Assembly (NCBI GenBank): GCA_022457065.1
Contig: JAJGBQ010000004.1
Coordinates: 558,001-622,000, forward strand
Direction of reading: 5' to 3'
Length of the DNA stretch: 64,000 bases
Source of the DNA: Curvularia sp. ZM96
Lineage: Eukaryota > Ascomycota > Dothideomycetes > Pleosporales > Pleosporaceae
Below, in pieces: positions 54,346-64,000 of the stretch. The first letter of the stretch is position 1, and each line of letters begins with the position of its first letter. Both the position numbers and the translations under genes were made by a program. The notes under the pieces were generated by a model that saw only the letters and a program-made list of their open reading frames with translations, was not told the DNA's origin and searched no databases.

Positions 54346-56575
54346 TCTGTATGCTATGGTCCCTGGGGGGACGTGGATGGCGGAGGAGAAAGAACGGTAC
54401 AAAATGCTATATCATGAACAAGCTCTGGCGTAGGGCTGACGGTGATGATGACGACGATTGGAAACAGGGCCAAGCGGGCGGACAAGCAAGTCGGTCGAAA
54501 ACCGTATGTTATTTACCCCTGGCGGAAACAAGGTCGTCGTAGGTTGTAGCGGTCAAGGTTGAGCACCAAGACTGTTGAACCCACAAAAAATGCAGGGCAA
54601 GAAAGGGGAAGAAGAGTTGATGAAGAAAGAAGAAGAAGAAAAAACAAGAAACAATAGAGTTCAGATCAAGTGGACATTGGACAAAGAATAGCTGGATATG
54701 GGCTTCAGTCGGGTCGCGTGCAAGCCCGCCGGCTTGCCGAGCAAAGGAGGCCTGACTCCCTGGCAATGGCATTCCGCACGCGACGTATTGCGGATCGCAG
54801 TCTCCACCTTTTTTCACACGCCTGCATGCGCGGCCATGCGTTAACTGACGACAAGTCGCCCAGCTGGGCGTCTCTTTCATCCAGTCAGGTCCATCCCCGA
54901 TGGCTGTGGTGGGCGCCTGAATCCGCAGTGTTGCCTATCTGCAGTCATCCTCTTCAGCCTGGTGGTGTTGTGTGTGTATATGTGTCGCGTGCGCACTTTC
55001 GGGTGATTTTACCAAGGCTTTCTTGGGGCGTTGCAAAACCTGCCAAGGCCCGGCTCGGGAGGATGAGGCGCAGAGAAGAGAGCTGACGTCAACGAACAAT
55101 TTGGCCCTAGTCGATACCAATGCGTTTGCGTTCTAGGTCGAAAGGGGGTGAGAGGTCGAAGAAGATTCGATCGTCTGAGATTTCGCCATATCTGGCAGCC
55201 TAAGGCCAGGTCTTGTGACGAGACCTGGTTAACCAGAGCAACTATGTCGACACAACGTCCGAGTACCGGGCACAGCACTGCCATCCCCGTGTCTTGCAGC
55301 TTGCATACAGAACGGACCCCCAACGGACTGCGGCGAGCAGAGCGTGTCGACAAGTCTGTGGCTTTTCCGCACAGCCACTAGGCAGCCCCTGAAAGCGTGT
55401 TTAGCGGAACTAGAGGGTATTTTAAAAGTCAATGGGAATTAGAATTGCTTGTGTCTGCAAGAGGGGCGGCAATACGAGTACGCTGCTTGGCAGACCGACA
55501 CCAGTCTAGCGCCAGCAACCAAGCCCAAATTCAATCCTTCCGCCATTCTTCCGCCGGCCGAGCCCGCTGCCCTTGTGTTTCAGCCTTGCGATGTGCTGCG
55601 CTGCGATGCTCTTCCAGGCCTGGAATCCTCCGATCGATTCATCAAAAAAATCAAGTTGGCGAAAAACTGCGGCTGCCGACGTGTCCGTACTCAGGTGCCC
55701 GTGCTGTTTTCGTCCGCAGCGCAGCACTCTTGTTACGTACCAAGTATGCGGAGCGTCTCTTGGCAACCAAGGCCAATAACAAGCATAGCAGATATAAGCA
55801 CTAGGAGTGTGTGTGCACTGTGACGATCAGCGTTCTCTTCCCAACAGGTCATCCATAGAAAATACCTGTCCTGTCCAAGCGCAGCCCGCTTGGGTTTGCC
55901 TAAGGCTGTTTTTCGTTGAATGGGCGGGATGGACCAATGGCGGTGAAGGAATAAGGAAAGAAGTTTATTCTTCCTGCGATTCCTGGTATAACCTTGAACT
56001 CACGTGCAAATATACCCCTAAACTTTCATGTGAAAGTTTCGTACCGAAGACAAATATCTTCTGCTATTCACCATTGCTGTCCCATGTTTAGAAAGCTGCT
56101 CGTTTGCGGTACTAGAATTGGACTTTTTTGATGCATGTATGGGCACAAGCTGATGGTTGAGAAGATGCTCGGAGGGGCATTTGGCAGAGACTCAACGTGG
56201 CGAGTCTACTTCTTTGCTGAAGAGAAACCACATACCCTGTCTGCTCTGATGGCGCTCATTATACTGCTGTGCGCATACCAAGACGCCTGGCAGTGGGCTC
56301 AATCCAAAGTGCAACAAACATTACAAAGACATCACAACATTGCAACCGTAGTGAAAGAACAAACACAGTGAGGGGGTATATCTCATTATTCGTATCATAT
56401 ACTCATTATGCCGGACATTGATTGAGTCAATGCCACGTGTTAGTCGAAAGTCCGCCCAGTAGACCCACGCTCAAGGCGTAGTTGATCCTCCCATCATGTG
56501 TAAACCATGTTATTCTCACACTCCTGTTCTTTTGGTTGCCGCAGCGGTAACTGTCTATAGTTTACCGGCGGTTAT
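54346..56575. other. 2.2-kb intergenic region
   Basis: No supported gene. It should hold the PAP2 gene promoter and the dehydrogenase 3' flank. Two overlapping palindromes lie at 55206-55236. Confidence 0.5.
55206..55236. repeat. Overlapping inverted repeats
   Basis: CCAGGTCTTG and CGAGACCTGG form a 10-bp stem (one G-T pair) around a TGA loop (55206-55228). The last four bases start a second, perfect 12-bp palindrome, CTGGTTAACCAG (55225-55236). Confidence 0.8.
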
Positions 56576-57748
56576 TCAGCTGCTACTCTGCACCCTCTTG
56601 ACAATCTCGACAAGACGGTCAAAGAGGGGCTCGCCCTTGTTGATGCCGTTGACCTTGGTGACGACGTCCTCTGCCGAGTTCTCCTTAAGGATCTTAGCGA
56701 GCTCAGCCGACTCGTCGTCGCCCTCGACGTTCTGGAAGCGGTAAGCCTGCTCGACAGCGCCGAGGAGAGCGTCGACCTTTTCGTTCTTCTCGGCTAGCTG
56801 GGCGGCGGGGCCAATGAAGCGCTCCTTGCGCGAGAGCTTGCGGAGAGGAGCGCGGCCGACACGCTCGACATTGTCCTTGAGGACGGGGTTGGAGATACGA
56901 CTGATGATCTGCTCGACGTATTCGTCTTGCTCCGACGCGTTGACACCGTGCTTGTTGATGATCAAGTGCGCTGTCTCCCTAACAGCGTCGCGCACAATGT
57001 CATGCAACTTCTTGTCTTGCAGAACCTCGTGGATGTACGTCTTCTTGTTCTGGTGTCCGTAGTAGGCAGCAGTGGCGTGTGATGTGTTGACGGTGAAGAG
57101 CTTGCGCTCAATGTATGGCTCGAGGTTGTCGACATAGTGGATGCCCTTAACATCCGGCTTCTTGCCGCCGTTCTCGAATGGCTTCTGCTCAACGCACCAC
57201 TCGTGGAACTTCTCAATGACAACGTTGAGACCAGCGTTCTCAGGCTGCTGTGGGACAATTCGGTCAATAGCCGAGTTGGCGAAGCGAGCCTTGGAGTCAA
57301 TGTTCTTCTTGGTTTCCTCGCTCAGCTTGCCCTCGATGAAGCCCCGCCATGTATCGGTAGCGTTGATGGCGTTCTCACAGGCAATCACGGCGAGGGGGTA
57401 GTCAAGCGTGCGCTTCTCGATGGCCTTGGCTACGGGCTCCGCAACAAACTTGAGGATGTTGGGTCCGACAGCGCAGGTCACGACATCGGCAGAGGCAATC
57501 TCGTCAATGACCTTGTCCATCTCGTGCTTGGAGTTGATGGCACGGTAGTGGTCAATGGTAAACTTGCGCTCGCCATCCTCGCCAATCTCGGTGACGGTGT
57601 ACGAGGGTGTCTTCTGGAGGGATTCGATGATGGAGTCCATGACATCGACGAAGACGACCTCATAGCCCGAGTTGTGGAGGAACTCGGCAACGAAGCCACG
57701 GCCGATGTTACCACCGCCAAAGTGAACTGCCTTCTTCTCGTAGGACAT
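56576..57748 (-). CDS. mpdA: Mannitol-1-phosphate 5-dehydrogenase
   Basis: Single exon, 390 aa, the usual length. It reduces fructose 6-phosphate to mannitol 1-phosphate with NADH, the key step of fungal mannitol synthesis in the cytosol. The Rossmann NAD site is at the N-terminus (AVHFGGGNIGRGFVAEFL). Further motifs of the long-chain polyol dehydrogenase family are AVGPNILKFVAEPVAKAI, ACENAINATDTW, FANSAIDRIVPQQ, and the catalytic Lys segment ERKLFTVNTSHATAAYYG. RVGRAPLRKLSRKERFIGPA is the typical C-domain block. The start at 57748 gives MSYEKKAVHFG; the frame is open 21 codons upstream but that part is leader-like. Codon use is strongly C-biased, suggesting high expression. Confidence 0.95.
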   Translation of the reverse strand: MSYEKKAVHFGGGNIGRGFVAEFLHNSGYEVVFVDVMDSIIESLQKTPSYTVTEIGEDGERKFTIDHYRAINSKHEMDKVIDEIASADVVTCAVGPNILKFVAEPVAKAIEKRTLDYPLAVIACENAINATDTWRGFIEGKLSEETKKNIDSKARFANSAIDRIVPQQPENAGLNVVIEKFHEWCVEQKPFENGGKKPDVKGIHYVDNLEPYIERKLFTVNTSHATAAYYGHQNKKTYIHEVLQDKKLHDIVRDAVRETAHLIINKHGVNASEQDEYVEQIISRISNPVLKDNVERVGRAPLRKLSRKERFIGPAAQLAEKNEKVDALLGAVEQAYRFQNVEGDDESAELAKILKENSAEDVVTKVNGINKGEPLFDRLVEIVKRVQSSS

Positions 57749-58691
57749 GGTGGATGTGTGAGTATGTCGTGGAGAGGCAGGTGGGATGTGGTTTGCTGGA
57801 GGACGTGTCAATTAGGTCTGTTTAGACTTGAAGAAGAGAAGGATGGAAGAGAGAGGAAGAGGGATGAAGGGACCGGAGTGAGGGGTTTTGTTTATGAGCT
57901 GGGCAGGGCAGGAAAGCGCGTTTGGTGGGGTATTTGTAGTAGGAGCCAAGGGGCAGCGTAGTGAAGGCACTGCATGCAGCGTTTCATGGGAAACTTACTT
58001 GGCCAGAAGGTTCGGTAGCGGAGCGGTGTGCAAGAGTTTCGAGGTGCAGTTATTACCTGGATGAGAGAGAATCACAGGCGAACGAGTGGGTGTTTATGTT
58101 GGGAGGGGCTGCAAAAGACCCCGCAAGGCGGTCTTGCAGCTGTGGACACCCGATTGGGCCGCTAGTGGCTTATGGCAGCAGGCACGAACGCGATGTCAGG
58201 GAAAGCAGCCGCCGACGCGTATCAAATTGATGCGTTGCTAGGTAGGCAGACGATTGGACGTGTGTCGGCTCACCAGGGAAGAAAAAAGTCATTAGATTAA
58301 TACCTCAGCCCAATACAAACACGCCTCCGGAGAGCCTCCTTCCACTGCTACCCAAGAGGTACCTCTCTCGGCCGTGGACGCAACGCCCAGTCGTGCGAGA
58401 CCCAACAAAGCGCTCCGCCTCGATGGCATCTTCTGGAGTGCATGTGAACCAAGCACAACGACGTCATACGTCATGTCATCGAGCGCACTCGGCCCAAGTG
58501 GAGTTCTCCCGCCTTTTAGCCCGCGCTAGCCCGTTTGGGCCACGCTGCTCACCAGGGGTGCCCCGCCATGTAACGACCATCGTGAAAAAAAGATCGTGAT
58601 CGATGCAAGGAAATGTCGCATGACTCTAAGCGTCTCCTACATGTCCGATGGTGACGAAAAGGCGCAGCGTAGGTGCATATACACCTCCGAC
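57749..58691. other. Intergenic between mannitol dehydrogenase and PNS1
   Basis: 943 bp; dehydrogenase promoter and PNS1 3' flank. AGGGG (STRE-like) occurs near 57948. No gene seen. Confidence 0.4.
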
Positions 58692-60503
58692 CTAAGCGTG
58701 GATGGCTTGCTGCACATGTGGATACACTGCGACCATGCGGTGGTAGAGATCCGGGTGCTCGCGCATAAGGACGTCCGGGTCCCACGCCATCGCAACAAAG
58801 ATTGTGTCGATGCCGCTGCTGAGCGGCGTCGTGAAGATTTTGCCTGACATACGAGTTAGCACGCGTCTCCAACCAGCCCAGGTTTAGCAACTTACAGATT
58901 TGCAGCCCAATCAAGAACGCAAACGCCACCACGACCGGAGTGTAGCCACCGTCTGCATTGTACGCTGGCGATGTGAAGATGAGGTAGAGGTAGGCCAGCA
59001 GCGAGCACGCATAAGCGATAAAGGTGGCGCCCATGGAAAGCACAGGTCCAATAAGGCATTCGTTGACGAGCGCATCAATACCGCGATCCTTGATCATCCT
59101 GGGACAGTCAGCTTAGTTCTCCGTGACACGAGTAATTGCCAGCACTTACTTCCAGGTATCCTTTGCAGCTGCAATGTAACTCTTCCCGTAGAGCGCAATA
59201 TAGCTGAACGCATATCTGTTCAGAAACTCGACAGCCCAGTTCAGAATGGAAATAATACAGCCGAGTATGCAGAACAAGATTGCGCCGACCATGTTGCCGT
59301 CCCCTGCTGCGTTGCGCTGGGCGGCCGAGCAAATCTGGCGCAGGAACTGGATAATGGCCACGAGCAAGCTTCCAAGACTGATACTGCCAAAGCTGTATGT
59401 CATGGCGCGCTTGAAGGCACCTCGAGTAGCGCCCTTGGGCATAGCATTGGGCGCGAAAAACCACGAGCCGTATACTCCGGAGATGGTTACGTGGATCGTG
59501 TTCTTGAGCCACCTATCCTGATGTCAGCAAACGAGGAATTCCAGGGTTGGGCCATCACCACTTACTCTGAGATCCAGTACATGGCGAACGTGACGAAAAC
59601 GAGCAGACCGATGACCTTGCCGTTGCCGCAATCACCGACACCATTCCTGCAGTTGGAATTGGTCCCATTCGGAGTATACTGGACATAAATCGAGACAAGC
59701 GTAACAGAGTACCAGGCACCAAGCGCGGCAGCAAGGATTCCACCACCGAGCGAGACCAAGTAGGTATGTCCATACTTCTTCGACACGTCAATCACAGTCT
59801 GCAGCATGAGGACACTAAATGGAATCCTGGGAATCCAGCTGATGAAGCAAAAGACGTAGAAGATGCTGAAGATCAAGAAAACAATGCCTCCCGACCAGTA
59901 CCGCCTGGAAAGCATGTAGATGGCCGTCACGAAACCAAAGACAATGTTGAGGATACCGGTGATCCAAATAAACTGCTTGGTGAACTTGCGCGCTGCCCAA
60001 ATATATGCGTAGCTGAAGACAGTGGCCATGCCGAGCACGAATGCGAAGAGGATAATCGTGTTCGAGTTGAGGGCGAAATTATTCGTGTCGTTGCCGTAGA
60101 TGCCTCCGCTGTTGGTTCGCGCTATGTCAAGCATTAGCATTTACTTTGCGCATTAGTTCCATAGAATGGAATACTGACAATATCCTCGGATTGTAATCAC
60201 GCTCACAGCGACGTATCCCAGGAACACGGCAATGAAGAGCAGACCAGCCCACCAGTCATTGTACTTTGGCTTGTCGAGCTTAAACGTCTGTTCAAAGTCC
60301 TGTTTGTTGTCGCCGTAGCCGTTCTGGTAGCCATTTTGATATCCGTTCTGCTGCTGCATCGGCGGCGGTCCCTGAGGCGGCGCATAGTTCTGATACTGGG
60401 GAGGTTGCTGTCCATATGGTTGGCCCTGGTAGTATGCGCTCTGAGGCTGCTGGGGCGGTGGGCCGCCTGCATAGTAGTCGGCGGCTTGACCTTGCGACGC
60501 CAT
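58692..60503 (-). CDS. PNS1: PNS1 choline-transporter-like membrane protein
   Basis: Five exons: 60503-60179, 60121-59566, 59512-59150, 59098-58896, 58843-58692; introns of 51-57 bp; 532 aa. A CTL/SLC44 family plasma-membrane protein; yeast Pns1 has no proven substrate. The N-terminus is cytosolic, rich in Pro/Gln/Tyr with repeated NGYQ units. About ten membrane helices follow, with WWAGLLFIAVFLGYVAVS as the first. The family C-terminal core is clear: NAMPKGATRGAFKRAMTYSF, FGSISLGSLLVAIIQFLRQI, FNRYAFSYIALYGKSY written here as LNRYAFSYIALYGKSY, and KIFTTPLSSGIDTIFVAMAW. Intron 1 is the least certain junction: I used donor GTCAGT with acceptor CATAG; a donor 4 bp downstream with acceptor CAACAG also keeps frame. 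Confidence 0.9.
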
Positions 60504-61280
60504 GTCGACGTAGGATGGCAGTTCTGGTGATGCAGAGAAGTCGTCGCAAACACGATTGCAGGAAACAGGAACGAGAGTCGCAGTAAACAGATGTTTGGGC
60601 GCACTAACGTGATATGATGTATCGCCGGCGTCACTAGCAGTTATTATTCTTCTGGGATGCGGGTGTACTATTGGTGTGGCTGAGGATCAGCGCTGCATTT
60701 GATATGCGCCAAAGCCGTGTGCACGGTCTCCCAAGCGCTTCGTGTTGTGGCTGCTGTCGTGCAAGAGACGCTACCGGCGGCCTAGATCGAGGCACCTTGT
60801 CAGTTGGACGGCTGCGATAGGCTCGAGGGATCTGGCATGGCCGTCGAGCATCTTGATTTCCGCGCTGCAAAACTCAAATACACATGCATTGACCCTTGGT
60901 TCGATTCGCGGCCCAACGCGCGCAGGCATCTGAGAGCCCTTGAGCCACATCAGCGTTGCCAATTCCTCTGCAGAGCCGTTGGCATGGCATGATGCTGCAA
61001 AACTGGTTTCACTGTCGGTGCCACAGGCTGGTCGTTGCTGTCACATGCGTGGCTGAAATGCTTGAGTGCCGATCGCCCGTCTTGGATGTCGTGATGTAAA
61101 GCTCCGGGGCGACTGAAAACTGCCGAGTATCCCGGTGTCATGAGATTGGCTGCTCAGGAAATCTTCCAAAATTGCACATGCTCTTCAATCCCTGGGATGA
61201 AAACAACGTTTGTAGATCTCTGCATTAGGTTGTAAGTCTGAACCTTCTGAAAGATCTGAGCGCTTGAACGTACATTGAGT
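60504..61280. other. Intergenic between PNS1 and 7-TM gene
   Basis: 777 bp; PNS1 promoter and 3' flank of the membrane protein gene. No supported gene. Confidence 0.4.
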
Positions 61281-62117
61281 TTATGTCGTCTTGACCTTGT
61301 TCTCCCTCTCTTTGCGATGGGCCCAGACGTAGAAGAAGGGATATACCGCCTCTGGCAGCAGAGTAAGAACCATCCCGCCAATGCTCCACCAATTCCCTAC
61401 GTAAGACCAGTTCTCTGGTATATTGATGTACCGCCAGATGAACACCAAGAATGCGGTAATGCATCCCAAATACCTCGTGATCCTGGTTCCGTTAGCCTAG
61501 CATTCACTTGATCGCATCCAAGGGTTTTAAAAATGAGTGCGCCGGGAAGTCCCGTCAACATCAACCTACCAAATCTCCAATGACTGCCCCTTCGTATCCC
61601 GCCTCTGTAACAAATACCAAATCTGCCCCCACCCAATCGGCAACTCAAGATACAACCCCGTAAAAAACGCCGTCTTCTGCTCCCTCTCATCCGGCCACAC
61701 CCTGCCCACATACCACAAAAACGCCATCCAAGCCGGCGTCTGCCACAGCAACTTGACTATCGTACGCTTCCTCTCGTCCGGCGCATACGCACATCTCAGC
61801 GCCACACTCACAAACGTGACATCGAACAAGAACCAGACGAAAAAGCAGGCCCGCTGGAAATTCGTCGTCGTGCACACGTATGCGTAGTAGATCTCGTACG
61901 CCATGGTCGCGCTGAGAAACTGCACGGTGCCGGCGACGAAGCGGTCGCTGTACGTCCGGATGGTGTAGAACATGTAGCAAAGGGTGTAGAGGATGCCACA
62001 TGCAACGATGAGGAAGTCGGTGACGAAGAAGTAGGATTCTGGTGGGTTAAGGGCTACGTCTGCGGATTGCGGGATGAGATGGTAAGACCCCCATTTTTCC
62101 GATATTTCAAAGGCCAT
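61281..62117 (-). CDS. Seven-helix membrane protein, possibly PaxB/Pyr4 terpene-cyclase-like
   Basis: Two exons, 62117-61570 and 61482-61281; 87-bp intron (GTAGGT ... ACCAG); 249 aa. Seven hydrophobic segments are visible, including YFFVTDFLIVACGILYTL, FFVWFLFDVTFVSVAL and YLGCITAFLVFIW. Size, helix count, the acidic residue in TMAYEIYYAYV and the RGQSLEIW-like turn (TKGQSLEIW) recall the small integral membrane terpene cyclases (PaxB, Pyr4, AndB). Many fungal relatives of that fold have no proven activity. No prenyltransferase, FAD-monooxygenase or polyketide synthase gene lies in the window, so a meroterpenoid role is not supported by context. I chose ATG 62117 (ACCATGG context) over 62180. 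Confidence 0.8.
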
Positions 62118-63238
62118 GGTTGCGTAATGGGCTTGTTCAATGTCGTGGTGCCTAGATTGTGTGGATGGAGTATGAAGCAAGATTCGGTGTCGCAGGATAC
62201 AGAGAATACAAAAAGAGATATCTCAATGCAGAGGTAAAGAATGGGAGTTAGCAGACAAGGGCAATAGCAAGACAATGTTGGCTTCAGTGTCTGTCGCGTC
62301 CTGGGACGAATGGAATACACATGGATCAGGTGAGTACAACATCTATGAAATCACTGCTGACATTCAAGGCTTCCGTCATCTTCCGCGTAAGGCGGCCTCT
62401 GATAGATGGTGGATCCAACACTCGTAATCCGTTCTCTCCACATACTGCGCCTCCTTGCGGTCTATCCGCGCCTTCCATAGGAGTCCGGTATTCGTAAGCA
62501 CGGATTTTGGTCGCTGTGCATTTCCACTTCTCCGTATCGAGATTGGCCCTCTTCTCATTTGTGATCTTCTGGATGACTTGCAGATACATGTACGCGCGAT
62601 AGAGGTTGCGGCTACAGTACATCAGATGTGTAAGATGTGAAGTTGAATGCTGCGATGGCGATGACGTATACCCGGCGAAAGTCGCTGATGTTGTGCAGCC
62701 CAATCGTAACTTGATCGCGCTAAGCGTAGAGTGGTCAAGTGACACTTTACATAGCAGACCAGTTCTTGTAGTCTGAACGGTTTTCGTCCGAACATATTTA
62801 TTTTGCTCTCACCAGACCATATAGGATTTCAAGGACGCACGAACATCTGAGCTGGACCTCGCGAATGGATAACAACGTTGAGTATGACTTCACGCTGCAA
62901 GCTATACTAGATAACCAATACAAATGTGTGATATACGAAAACTGGTGATTTGACCCTCAACCGTTGTTACACCACGGCAGCCTTCCCACAACTGATTCTT
63001 TGGTAGAGCTCGGAGTTAAAAGCAGATTGGTTCATAAACTTGAGTAAGGTATGACATAGACTTTAAAGACAATAGAAATGCTGAAGCTGAAGCATATGGG
63101 TATATGGATACAGGAACACAATTGAAACACCAGCACGCCATCTCACCGAGTTCTCCCAGGCGTTGCGATATGACTTCGATCGTACCGTAAATCCTTTTGC
63201 AGATCAACACGCACACCCATGACCCGCAGTCCTGCCTC
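62118..63238. other. Intergenic, 1.1 kb
   Basis: No gene that I can support. A 139-codon minus frame at 62326-62745 was inspected and left out. Confidence 0.4.
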
Positions 63239-64000
63239 TCAGTTTCCCTTGGGTCTAGGACTCTTTGAAGGTTTCGGACTTCGGGGTACTAGACTCTCAC
63301 CCTGCGCCTTCATTCTCTCCATAGCCTGCTCGACTCGTTGATGCTTCTTGGACACATGCTTATGCCGCTTCTCTATTTCATCCTCAAACTCTTGTGCAAG
63401 CTTACGCTTTTTCTGCCTTGCTTGCTTCATACGCTGAACCATATCTTGGAATTGATCGAGAAACCAGTCGCCGGCATCTTCCCACTCGCTCGTAGGTAGT
63501 GAATGAAAGAATTCAGCTTGTCTGGCTGGGTCAAGATTCTTCTGCACTAGGACGAGACGCTCAGCTAGGGGCTTCTGGGCATCTTCCTCGGAATGGACAG
63601 AACGCTTCGCGCGTGGATCAGTGTCAAAGCTCTCATTCTTGAGGGTCTCGTAATTCATCTGGAAGAGAGTCTCAGGGTCGTAGTCTTCAACTTGCATAGC
63701 CTCAGGCTCATCGGTTGAAACTTCCTCAGGTGGTGGTTGATAGACCATTTGTTTGGGCATCGCTTGCGCCGAAAACGGATGCGCCACGGGTACAGGTGGT
63801 GCAATTGGTTTGACATTGTCGACCTGGAATTGCACACGAGAAGGGCCAGGATGTTGATGGTGAGCATATTGCTGACTATGGGATTCGTTTTTGATATTTG
63901 GGTAGGGGTTCGGGTGTGCAGGGAATGTAGTAACGGGCACGCTCGCATTAGCCTGGCTAAAAGCAGGTGGTTGAGTGGACTGGGTAACAATCCGATGATG
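63239..64000 (-). CDS. Ecm11-domain protein, 5' end cut by window edge
   Basis: The frame is open from the right edge to a stop at 63239, giving the last 253 residues; the start lies outside the window. The N-terminal part seen is Pro/His/Gln-rich and disordered. The last 150 residues fit, from memory, the C-terminal domain of Ecm11-type proteins: PETLFQMNYETLKNESFD, PLAERLVLVQKN, FFHSLPTSEWEDAGDWFLDQ, then a long charged coiled coil (QARQKKRKLAQEFEDEIEKR) and a short basic tail. Yeast Ecm11 is a meiotic synaptonemal-complex component; in filamentous fungi the role is less clear. No targeting signal is visible in this fragment. Confidence 0.65.
   Translation of the reverse strand, partial: HHRIVTQSTQPPAFSQANASVPVTTFPAHPNPYPNIKNESHSQQYAHHQHPGPSRVQFQVDNVKPIAPPVPVAHPFSAQAMPKQMVYQPPPEEVSTDEPEAMQVEDYDPETLFQMNYETLKNESFDTDPRAKRSVHSEEDAQKPLAERLVLVQKNLDPARQAEFFHSLPTSEWEDAGDWFLDQFQDMVQRMKQARQKKRKLAQEFEDEIEKRHKHVSKKHQRVEQAMERMKAQGESLVPRSPKPSKSPRPKGN

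Noticed and set aside
54670..55804. Several 120-138-codon frames in the 2.2-kb intergenic region
   Set aside because: No recognisable motif, overlapping frames on both strands, composition of non-coding DNA.
60895..60915. GGTTCGATTC resembling a tRNA T-loop
   Set aside because: Flanking bases do not form a T-stem and no other tRNA arms can be folded.
62326..62745. 139-codon minus-strand frame
   Set aside because: Parts (LYRAYMYLQVIQKITNEKRA) look gene-like, but the better-looking sequence switches frame midway with no convincing intron; possibly a decayed gene.

Overview
The window is 64 kb of nuclear DNA from a filamentous ascomycete. Its introns are short (44-137 bp, mostly 48-66 bp), GT-AG, with fungal CTRAC/CTAAC-like branch sites. 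The gene set is also fungal: a PDR-type ABC pump, BRO1, KRE9, TIP41, mannitol-1-phosphate dehydrogenase, an AA9 polysaccharide monooxygenase with CBM1, and GH28/GH3/GH26 plant-wall hydrolases. The mix fits a plant-associated Dothideomycete such as a member of Pleosporales, but that placement is an inference made without a database search. I reconstructed 27 protein genes by reading splice sites by eye; each multi-exon model keeps an open frame from start to stop. I found no rRNA, convincing tRNA, CRISPR or intact transposon.

Layout. 1-12.5 kb: a truncated C2H2 zinc-finger gene, a 3-kb gene-free stretch, a secreted endopolygalacturonase, then two divergent housekeeping pairs: glutamate 5-kinase/ATP23 and Aurora kinase/TIP41. 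14-28.5 kb: a 1552-residue PDR transporter, a GH3 beta-glucosidase, a membrane GH47 mannosidase, a 67-residue membrane protein whose first exon is only 14 bp, and an AA9-CBM1 enzyme. 28.6-40 kb: two uncharacterised proteins, SAP30, mitochondrial MDJ1 and BRO1. 40-64 kb: eleven consecutive minus-strand genes (NUDT15-like hydrolase, CBM35-GH26 mannanase, aminopeptidase P, KRE9, PHO80-like cyclin, BTB protein, PAP2 membrane protein, mannitol-1-phosphate dehydrogenase, PNS1, a 7-TM protein, and an Ecm11-domain protein cut by the right edge).

Functionally this is mostly a syntenic housekeeping segment into which secreted carbohydrate-active enzymes are interspersed. Pectin (GH28), cellulose (AA9 then GH3) and mannan (GH26) could be attacked by products of this one segment. 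GH47 and KRE9 instead serve the fungus's own glycoproteins and wall. The genes do not form an obvious single operon-like or secondary-metabolite cluster.

Points most worth a second look: the two-exon microprotein at 26.7 kb; a 45-bp tandem duplication that copies the C-terminal codons and stop of the aminopeptidase P gene; that gene's possible mitochondrial/cytosolic alternative starts; a palindromic promoter element before the mannanase; nested palindromes at 55.2 kb; and two multi-kilobase gene-free regions (1.3-4.4 kb and 48.3-51 kb).
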